A DNA stretch of 32,883 nucleotides from Dyella choica (GTDB taxonomy: Bacteria; Pseudomonadota; Gammaproteobacteria; Xanthomonadales; Rhodanobacteraceae). The stretch covers positions 1-32,883 of the forward strand of contig NZ_RYYV01000032.1 in the NCBI RefSeq assembly GCF_003977665.1. Direction: 5' to 3'. This document shows, piece by piece, positions 25,981 through 32,883 of the stretch. Each line of letters opens with the position of its first letter. The first letter of the stretch is position 1. The position numbers and the translations under genes are program-made. The notes under the pieces are model-generated. The model did not search any database. It had not been told where the DNA came from and saw only the letters and a program-made list of their open reading frames with translations.

Positions 25981-28900
25981 ATGTCGAAGATCGCCGAAAT
26001 CCTGCCATTGTCACCGTTGCAGCAAGGCCTGTTATTCCATGCGCTGTACGACGAGCAGGCGGCAGACGCCTATCACGTACAGCTCATCTACGACTGGGGC
26101 GGCGAACTGGATCCGGATCGCCTGAAGGCTGCCGGCAGCGCCTTGATAACGCGACATCCGCATCTTTGCGCGGCCTTTGCGCATCAAGGCATGGAGCAGC
26201 CGGTGCAGCTCGTGCCGCGCACCCCGACTTTGCCATGGACTTTTCTCGACCTGTCGATGCTGGATGAGGCGGCAAGACAGCAGCGGCTGCAGGAAGTGCT
26301 TGAGCAAGACCGCCGTCGCCGCTTCGATCCGGTGCGTCCGCCATGGCTGCGCTTCACCTTGATCCGATTGAGCGCGCAGCTGCACCGGCTGGTCTTCAGC
26401 CAGCACCATATCCTGCTGGACGGATGGTCGATTCCGCTCTTGATGAAGGAATGGTTCTCGCTTTACCAATCCGCCGGCGACCTTTCGGCGCTGCCGCCCG
26501 CAGCCCCCTTTCGTGATTACCTGGCATGGCTGAAGCGGCAGGACGCGCAAGCTGCGCGCGCCGCGTGGCGCAGCTATCTCGATGGCCTGGAGGCGCCGTG
26601 CCGCCTGGCCGAAAAATCCTCTGACGAAGCCGTGCTGCCGCACACTTACAGCTGCCGCCTGCCATCTGTCTTGAGCGATGCGCTGGTGCAGCAGGCCCGC
26701 CATCATGGGCTCACGCTCAATACGTTGATTCAGGCGGCCTGGGCCTTGCTGCTGGGGCGGCTGAGCGGCCGCAGCGATGTCGTGTTCGGCATCACCGTTT
26801 CCGCGCGTCCGCCTGGACTGGCTGGCGCGGAAAGCATGATCGGCATGTTGCTCAACACCCTGCCCTTGCGCGTGGTGCTGGAACCGGCAAGCTCCCTGCG
26901 GACGCTCCTGCAGCACATCCAGGCGCGACAGTCGCAGCTGATCGAGCATCAGCATTTGAGTCTGAGCGAGATCCAGCGGGTGGCCGGCCTGGGCGAACTG
27001 TTCGACACCCATGTGGTGTTCGAGAACATGCCGGCCGACGGCGCCGATCTGGAGCTGGATGACGAAAGCGGTCTTCGCCTGCGCTTCGTCGCCGGCAGCG
27101 GCGACGACCGCGCGCACTATCCGCTTGGCCTGTGCGCGATTCCGCGCGCACAACTGGAACTGCGCTTCGGCTATCGGCCCGATGTGTTCGACCAGGCGGC
27201 GGTGCAGGTTATCGCTGTGCGCCTGCAACGTGCGCTGGAAGCCATCGCCTACGACATCGACCGTCCATTGGGCCAGCTGGACCTGCTGGAAGACGCTGAG
27301 CGCCAACAGCTGCTGCATCACTGGAACGATTCCGCCCATCCGCTGCCGTCGGCCACGCTGGTGGAGCTGTTCCAGCACACGCTTGAACGTTTCCCCGCTG
27401 CCGTGGCCTTGCGCGATGACACCCACACGCTGAGCTACCGTGAACTCGATGCGCGCGCCAACCGGCTGGCCCACTGGCTGGTCGATCAGGGCGCGGGGCC
27501 TGAACGCATCATCGCCCTGGCCTTGCCGCGGTCGCTGGACCTGTTCGTGGCCGTGCTGGCCGTGCTCAAAAGCGGTGCGGCCTATCTGCCGCTGGATCCG
27601 GAGTATCCGGCCGAACGCCTGGCCTTGATGGTGGCCGATGCGGCGCCGTTGTGCATTCTGACCGGGCATGAACAAGCAGCACGCTTGCCAGGCGATGTGC
27701 CGTGGCACGACCTGGATGAGGTGTGGTCGCGCGTAGCAGCCTACCCGGACACGCTTCCGGTCACCGCGCTGCATGCGTCGCATCCGGCATACCTGATCTA
27801 CACCTCCGGTTCTACCGGACGCCCCAAAGGGGTGCTGGTCACCCATCACGCGCTGGCCAATTACCTGCGCTGGGATCACGCCACCTATTACCAGGCCGGC
27901 CAGGGCGGCTCGCCCACCGTGTTCTCGATCAGCTTCGATGCCGGTGTCACCACGGTGTTCGGTGGCTTGTTATCCGGCCAGGGCCTGACGGTGCTGCCGT
28001 CCGGTGAAGAAATCGATCGTCTTGCCAGTGGCCAGCTGGCGGCGTATCGGCTGGTCAAGCTCACGCCCTCGCACCTGGCCCTGCTCAACCAGCAGTTGCA
28101 GGCCCATGACGTGGCGATGCCCACGCAGTGCCTGATGTGCGGCGGCGAAGCCATGGTGCCGGCGGATATGGCCTATTGGCAGCAAAGCTATCCGCTGGTG
28201 CGGCTGATCAATCACTTCGGTCCGACCGAAACCACGGTGGGCTGTGCCACGTTCGAGATCACCCAGGACGTGGCGCAGCACAGCGCCATTCCGATTGGCC
28301 GGCCGATCTGGAATGCCCAACTTTATGTGCTTGACGCTGCCCTGCAGCCGGTGCCGGCGGGCGTGGCGGGTGAGTTGTATATCGCGGGCGAAGGCCTGGC
28401 GCGTGGCTATCTGCGCCGCCCGGCACTGAGTGCCGAGCGATTCGTGGCCAACCCGTTCGGTGCGCCGGGCAGTCGCATGTATCGCACCGGCGATCGCGTG
28501 CGCTGGTTGGCGGAGGGCGTGGTCGACTATCTGGGACGTGCGGATCATCAGGTGAAGATTCGCGGCTTCCGCGTGGAGCCGGGCGACATCGAAGCCGCAT
28601 TGCTGCGCGTGCCGTCACTGAGCCAGGCGGCGGTGGTCGCCCGCCAGGACCAGGGGGTGACGCGGCTGGTGGCCTATGTCGTGGGCGATGGTGCGCCCGA
28701 TCCGGCAGAGCTGCGCCGTGTGTTGGCGTCGCAACTGCCCGATTACATGGTGCCCGCGGCGATCATGCCGCTTAAGGCCTTGCCGCTCACGCCCAACGGC
28801 AAGCTCGATCGACGTGCCCTGCCGGCGCCGAGTTTTCAATCGTCCAGCCAGCGGACGCCGCGTAACGAACGGGAAACCCTGCTTGCGCAGCTGTTCGCGC

Positions 28901-30555
28901 AGGTATTGCGCCTGGAACAGGTCGGCATCGACGAGAGTTTCTTTGACCTGGGCGGTGACAGCATCAGTTCGTTGCAGCTGGTCGGCCGTGCACGCAAGGC
29001 TGGCCTGGTGCTCAAGCCCAAGGATGTGTTCGTCCATCAGACCGTCGCCGCGCTCGCCGATCTGGTCAAGACGGATGACAGGCCCGCCGTACAGGACGAT
29101 GCGTCGACGGGTGGGCTTGAGCCTACTCCGGCGATGCGCCGCTTCATCCGGCATGTGGATCTCAGCGACAAGGTGCAGCCTGTAGTCAAGCGGCTGGTGC
29201 GCTTGCCAGTCGGCGTGCGCCAGGAGCAACTGGCAGGGGCGCTGCAAGCCTTGCTGGATCATCACGCCATGCTTCGATTGCGTTGCCATCGGAGTGAGGG
29301 CGGCACAGATTGGCGCTTCGATATTCCCATAGCGGGGAGCGTACACGCCGCCGACTGCCTGACGCGGATCGATGCATCCTCGCTCGACACCGAACAGCAC
29401 CGCCAGTGCATGCTGGACCACGGCCGTGCAGCAGGCGCCTCGCTCAACCCTGCCCAGGGGCACATGCTGCGTGCGCTATGGTTCGATGCGGGTGAAACAC
29501 AGGCAGGAACGCTGCTGCTTGCGTTGCATCGCCTGGTCGTGGATGGCGTGTCATGGCGAATTCTGCTGCCCGATCTGGAACTGGCCCTGCAAGCCTTGCA
29601 GCAAGGACGAAAACCGGAGTTCGGTCCGCCTTCAAGTTCGTTCCGCCGTTGGGCCCAATGCCTGAAGCAGGAAGCGCACTCGGATCGGCGCGTCGGTGAG
29701 ATGCCGCTCTGGAGAGAGGCCGTGCCTAGCCCGCACGAAGTCCCGCCCTCGCCGCGCACGATACGCAGTCTGCGCGTGAAACTTTCGCGCGAGACAAGTC
29801 GTGCCCTGCTCATCCATGTACCTGTGCATTGCCGTGCGCGCGTCGATGAGTTGCTGCTCACTGCGTTTACGCTCGCCATTCTGCGCTGGCGTGATGCCCC
29901 GCAAGCCGATGGCGCCGTATACCTGGATGTGGAAAGCCACGGCCGCGAAGACCTTTTCCATGACATCGACCTCAGCCGCACCATCGGCTGGTTCGCGAGT
30001 CAATATCCGGTACGGCTGAATCCGGAAACCGCGCAATCGCACGGGAGTGCCTTAGGCCGCACTTTGAAGCGCATCAAGCAACAGCTGCGCACGATTCCGG
30101 ATCACGGCATCGGCTATGGCTTGCTCCGCGAAATGAATGCCGACACGGCGCAAGAATTGGCGACCGTCCCTGCGCCGGACTTTGGCTTCACTTATCTAGG
30201 CCGGTTGCATTCGGCTTCGGCCGATGAAGGCGGTCCGCTGCTGGACGATGAAGCGGTTGCCCTTACGGCTGCCGCCATGGAGGAACTGGAGGCATTCGTA
30301 ACGCACGACATCGAATTGCACGCCATGAGCCTGGATCAAGCCGGGGGCCCCGAGCTGCAGGCCGTGTGGTGCTGGAATGCAGCGCGACATGCGCCGGCGC
30401 GCATACACGAATTGGCCGAATACTGGTCGGCCGCACTTCAAGCGTTGATCGATCTTGCGGCGATGCCCGCATCCATCGGGCCAACGCCTTCGGATTTGCC
30501 TTGGGTAACGCTGACCCAGACGCAGATCGACACCATTGAACAACGATACCCCGCG
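25981..30555 (+). other. NRPS module 3: C-A (Asp-like)-PCP-E with altered E active site
   Basis: The A3 code reads DATKMGHVGK, close to aspartate codes such as DLTKVGHIGK; Lys at position 278 and His at 322 fit a side-chain carboxylate. The E domain reads [12 protein letters not shown] at residues 1182-1193, so the second, catalytic His of HHxxxDG is Arg1184 (codon CGC at 29530-29532). Glu1318 of the ESHGRE motif is kept, and the NYLG motif reads TYLG. Epimerisation of residue 3 is doubtful. Confidence 0.85.
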
Positions 30556-32883
30556 CCGCTGGACATACTCCCACTGTCCCCCATGCAGCAGGGTTTTCTG
30601 TTCCGGGCGCTATACGATCGCCGTGAGACGGGTACATACGTCACGCAACGTATCTTTCATCTAGATGGCGCAGTGGATCCCGCGCGAATGGCGCAGGCCG
30701 CGCGCGCAGTGATGGCGCGCCATCCTCATCTTGGCGCGGCTTTTCTGCATGAGGGATTGATGCATCCCGTGCAGGTCGTCCCGCGCGCCGTGGATCTTCC
30801 ATGGCGATTCGTGGATCTTGGCGGGCTGGACGAGGCAGCGCAAACGCAGGAGCTTCAAAGGCTGCGCGATGAAGATCAGCTGCGTCCCTTCGATCCTGCG
30901 CAGCCGCCGCTGATGCGCTACACCCTGGTGCGCGTGGCGCAGGAACGCTGCCAGCTGATCCATACCGCCCATCATGTGCTGATGGACGGCTGGAGCTGGC
31001 AGATTCTGCTGAACGACCTGATGGCGCTATATGCTTCGCGCAACGACGGCACGGCATTGCCGTCGCCGGCGCAATACCGCGATTACCTGGCCTGGATCGC
31101 ACGGCAGGATGCCGCCGCCGCGCGTGCCGCCTGGTCGGCCTACCTGCAGGGACTGGAAGAATCCACGCTGGTCGCACCCGCTGCGCCAGCGATCGGCATG
31201 CAGCAGGAAACGATCGCTGTGGAGCTTGACGCCGGATTGAGCCGGGCCGTCCAGCAAAAACTCCGCCGCCTGGGCCTGACCTTGAACAGTCTCGTGCAGG
31301 TGATATGGGGCCTTGGCCTGGGCGCGCTCACCGGTCGCCAGGATGTCGTGTTCGGCGTTATTGCAGCCGAACGCCCGCCGGAGCTTGCTGATGCCGAGCG
31401 GATGGTCGGCCTGATGATCAATGTACTTCCGCTGCGCATGCGCTGGCGGCCGGCCGAGCGCCTGCCGGAACTGGTCGCACGCATCCAGCTTGAGCAGGTG
31501 CAATTGCTGGAACACAACCACCTCAGCTTGATCGAGATCCAGCGGCTGGCCGGGTTGGGCGAATTGTTCGACACGCATAGCGTGTTCGAAAACTATGCGC
31601 TCGATGTCGATGAGCCCGATAACCCCGGAAAAGATCTCCGCGCGCGCATCGGGGATGGCCAGGGCGGCATGCGCTCGCACTACCCGCTGGCGTTGTGGAC
31701 CAGCCCGGGCGAACGGATCAAGCTGCACATCGGCTATCGTCCCGATGGGTTTGAACACGCCGCGGTAGAGGCTCACGCACAGCGGCTGCAACGCTGGTTC
31801 GAAGCTTTCGCCGACGAAGCGGATGTGCCACTCGGCCGCATCAGCGCCTTGGATGTCGTCGAGCGGCAACGCTTGTTGCACGAATGGAATGCCCCCGCTG
31901 CGGCGGTGCCGGAAACCTGTCTGCCCGAGTGTTTCCAGGCACAGGTAACGCGTACGCCGGAGGCTGTCTCGGTCAGCTTTGGCCGAGAGTTGCTCAGTTA
32001 CCGCCAGTTGAATGAGCGCGCCAACCAGCTGGCGCATCGTCTGATCAGCCAAGGGATCGGGCCCGAGCATATCGTTGCCCTGGCCCTGCCGCGTTCGGCT
32101 GAACTGGTCGTTGCCCTGATTGCCGTGCTTAAGGCTGGCGCTGCGTATTTGCCGTTGGATCCGGATTACCCGAGCGATCGCCTGAGCTTCATGCTGGAAG
32201 ACGCACGACCCGTGTGTGTTCTCACATTATGCGATGTAGCCCTTCGCTTGGGCCTGGGTGAAGTTGCACTGTGTCTGGATGACGCAGCCGAGCTGGCGAC
32301 GCTTGCTCAATGTCCGCTGACCGATCCGGATGACGAAGATCGGGTGTGTCCGTTGCGCAGCGAGCATCCGGCCTATGTGATCTACACCTCCGGTTCGACC
32401 GGGCGTCCCAAGGGTGCCGTCATTCCGCACCAGAACGTGGCGCGCCTGCTTGCCAGTACGCGGCACTGGTTCAACTTCGGCGCCGACGAAGTGTGGACGC
32501 TTTTCCACTCCTATGCGTTCGACTTCTCGGTCTGGGAACTATGGGGGCCACTGCTGCATGGGGGCCGGGTGGTGGTAGTGCCCTTCTCCGTCAGCCGCTC
32601 GCCCGGGGAGTTTCTGCAATTGCTGGTGGACGAGCGCGTCACCGTGCTCAATCAGACGCCGTCGGCTTTCTACCAGCTGATGCAGGCCGATCGCGAGCAG
32701 CCCGGACTGGGCGCGCAGCTGGCATTGCGCTGGGTGATCTTCGGCGGCGAAGCGCTGGAACTGGCCAGGCTGCATGAATGGTACGAGCGGCATGCCGATA
32801 CGCAGCCGCGCCTGGTCAACATGTACGGCATCACCGAGACCACGGTGCATGTGACTTATGTGGCGCTGGATCGCGCGGCCATC
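25981..32883 (+). CDS. NRPS, second synthetase (5' part): C-A-PCP-E-C-A...
   Basis: The frame is open for 2301 codons and runs off the window. Order by residue: C2 1-430 (HHILLDG, His143); A3 460-945 ([11 protein letters not shown] 607-617, NHFGPTE 744-750); PCP3 (Ser994); E2 1040-1515 (altered HHxxxDG, see module 3); C3 1526-1965 (HHVLMDG, His1665); A4 from 1981 ([11 protein letters not shown] from 2135, NMYGITE 2280-2286), cut before its end. The ATG follows the previous stop as TGA-ACC-ATG in the same frame, and no strong ribosome-binding site is visible, so translational coupling is likely. The protein starts almost directly with the C domain core ([10 protein letters not shown]). Termination domains must lie beyond the right edge. 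Confidence 0.95.
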   Translation, partial: MSKIAEILPLSPLQQGLLFHALYDEQAADAYHVQLIYDWGGELDPDRLKAAGSALITRHPHLCAAFAHQGMEQPVQLVPRTPTLPWTFLDLSMLDEAARQQRLQEVLEQDRRRRFDPVRPPWLRFTLIRLSAQLHRLVFSQHHILLDGWSIPLLMKEWFSLYQSAGDLSALPPAAPFRDYLAWLKRQDAQAARAAWRSYLDGLEAPCRLAEKSSDEAVLPHTYSCRLPSVLSDALVQQARHHGLTLNTLIQAAWALLLGRLSGRSDVVFGITVSARPPGLAGAESMIGMLLNTLPLRVVLEPASSLRTLLQHIQARQSQLIEHQHLSLSEIQRVAGLGELFDTHVVFENMPADGADLELDDESGLRLRFVAGSGDDRAHYPLGLCAIPRAQLELRFGYRPDVFDQAAVQVIAVRLQRALEAIAYDIDRPLGQLDLLEDAERQQLLHHWNDSAHPLPSATLVELFQHTLERFPAAVALRDDTHTLSYRELDARANRLAHWLVDQGAGPERIIALALPRSLDLFVAVLAVLKSGAAYLPLDPEYPAERLALMVADAAPLCILTGHEQAARLPGDVPWHDLDEVWSRVAAYPDTLPVTALHASHPAYLIYTSGSTGRPKGVLVTHHALANYLRWDHATYYQAGQGGSPTVFSISFDAGVTTVFGGLLSGQGLTVLPSGEEIDRLASGQLAAYRLVKLTPSHLALLNQQLQAHDVAMPTQCLMCGGEAMVPADMAYWQQSYPLVRLINHFGPTETTVGCATFEITQDVAQHSAIPIGRPIWNAQLYVLDAALQPVPAGVAGELYIAGEGLARGYLRRPALSAERFVANPFGAPGSRMYRTGDRVRWLAEGVVDYLGRADHQVKIRGFRVEPGDIEAALLRVPSLSQAAVVARQDQGVTRLVAYVVGDGAPDPAELRRVLASQLPDYMVPAAIMPLKALPLTPNGKLDRRALPAPSFQSSSQRTPRNERETLLAQLFAQVLRLEQVGIDESFFDLGGDSISSLQLVGRARKAGLVLKPKDVFVHQTVAALADLVKTDDRPAVQDDASTGGLEPTPAMRRFIRHVDLSDKVQPVVKRLVRLPVGVRQEQLAGALQALLDHHAMLRLRCHRSEGGTDWRFDIPIAGSVHAADCLTRIDASSLDTEQHRQCMLDHGRAAGASLNPAQGHMLRALWFDAGETQAGTLLLALHRLVVDGVSWRILLPDLELALQALQQGRKPEFGPPSSSFRRWAQCLKQEAHSDRRVGEMPLWREAVPSPHEVPPSPRTIRSLRVKLSRETSRALLIHVPVHCRARVDELLLTAFTLAILRWRDAPQADGAVYLDVESHGREDLFHDIDLSRTIGWFASQYPVRLNPETAQSHGSALGRTLKRIKQQLRTIPDHGIGYGLLREMNADTAQELATVPAPDFGFTYLGRLHSASADEGGPLLDDEAVALTAAAMEELEAFVTHDIELHAMSLDQAGGPELQAVWCWNAARHAPARIHELAEYWSAALQALIDLAAMPASIGPTPSDLPWVTLTQTQIDTIEQRYPAPLDILPLSPMQQGFLFRALYDRRETGTYVTQRIFHLDGAVDPARMAQAARAVMARHPHLGAAFLHEGLMHPVQVVPRAVDLPWRFVDLGGLDEAAQTQELQRLRDEDQLRPFDPAQPPLMRYTLVRVAQERCQLIHTAHHVLMDGWSWQILLNDLMALYASRNDGTALPSPAQYRDYLAWIARQDAAAARAAWSAYLQGLEESTLVAPAAPAIGMQQETIAVELDAGLSRAVQQKLRRLGLTLNSLVQVIWGLGLGALTGRQDVVFGVIAAERPPELADAERMVGLMINVLPLRMRWRPAERLPELVARIQLEQVQLLEHNHLSLIEIQRLAGLGELFDTHSVFENYALDVDEPDNPGKDLRARIGDGQGGMRSHYPLALWTSPGERIKLHIGYRPDGFEHAAVEAHAQRLQRWFEAFADEADVPLGRISALDVVERQRLLHEWNAPAAAVPETCLPECFQAQVTRTPEAVSVSFGRELLSYRQLNERANQLAHRLISQGIGPEHIVALALPRSAELVVALIAVLKAGAAYLPLDPDYPSDRLSFMLEDARPVCVLTLCDVALRLGLGEVALCLDDAAELATLAQCPLTDPDDEDRVCPLRSEHPAYVIYTSGSTGRPKGAVIPHQNVARLLASTRHWFNFGADEVWTLFHSYAFDFSVWELWGPLLHGGRVVVVPFSVSRSPGEFLQLLVDERVTVLNQTPSAFYQLMQADREQPGLGAQLALRWVIFGGEALELARLHEWYERHADTQPRLVNMYGITETTVHVTYVALDRAAI
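30556..32883 (+). other. NRPS module 4 (partial): C-A (Thr)
   Basis: The C domain has intact HHVLMDG. The A4 code, read to the window end, is DFWNIGMVH plus the invariant Lys outside the window, the standard threonine code. The [11 protein letters not shown] form of motif A5 is also typical of threonine domains. Confidence 0.88.

Noticed and set aside
26032-27879. 615-codon open frame on the minus strand
   Set aside because: It is antisense to a condensation and adenylation region whose plus-strand frame carries all expected motifs. Long antisense frames are common in GC-rich DNA, and the translation resembles no family.
1-32883. CRISPR arrays, tRNA or rRNA genes, insertion sequences
   Set aside because: I saw no regularly spaced direct repeats, no cloverleaf or rRNA-like sequence and no transposase frame in the window.

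Overview
The window reads as a chromosomal piece of a GC-rich gammaproteobacterium, most likely of the Xanthomonadales (Rhodanobacteraceae such as Dyella or Luteibacter). The basis is gene style, codon use, a tandem-DUF4189 secreted protein and LytS/LytR-linked MacB-type permeases. The assignment is an inference; there is no rRNA or marker gene in the window.

Positions 1-5000 are accessory metabolism. After the 3' end of an unidentified CDS comes a stretch without genes. Next is a DUF1801 gene whose stop codon lies inside an attC-like site, so it may be an integron cassette or its remnant. Then a minus-strand set (pirin, DoxX, an F420-dependent-reductase-like NAD(P)-binding protein and a short-chain dehydrogenase) diverges from a LysR regulator. 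Positions 5000-8520 hold a second divergent unit: a LysR regulator opposite an EamA-type transporter, which is coupled to an unusual fusion of an NAD(P)-binding Rossmann protein with a dienelactone hydrolase. Positions 9000-15000, all minus strand, hold a secreted tandem-DUF4189 protein and a four-gene set: LytS-type kinase, LytTR response regulator and two MacB-like permeases, with no ATPase in the window.

From 15.2 kb to the right edge is a nonribosomal peptide synthetase (NRPS) locus that continues beyond the window. A type II thioesterase is divergent from an MbtH-like protein and two giant synthetase genes. The first synthetase is the outstanding object here. A complete MATE-family multidrug exporter (about 444 residues, probably 12 membrane helices) is fused in frame to the start module of the NRPS, at the position where a condensation domain would normally end. 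The order read is MATE-A(N-MT)-PCP / C-A-PCP-E in gene 1 and C-A-PCP-E / C-A... in gene 2.

Specificity codes read by hand against GrsA are DVWHISLVDK (Ser, N-methylated), DILHLGLIIK (unassigned, Gly-like or Hpg-like), DATKMGHVGK (Asp-like) and DFWNIGMVHK (Thr). The second epimerisation domain has lost the catalytic His of its HHxxxDG motif (HR instead). The predicted partial product is therefore N-Me-Ser / D-X / Asp / Thr and onward. If the fusion is real, the assembly line is tethered to the inner membrane by its own exporter.

Five copies of a short repeat (core CCTACCCCCGATAA), all in one orientation, sit in intergenic gaps of the left half and none in the NRPS genes. Several long stem-loops occupy the same gaps.
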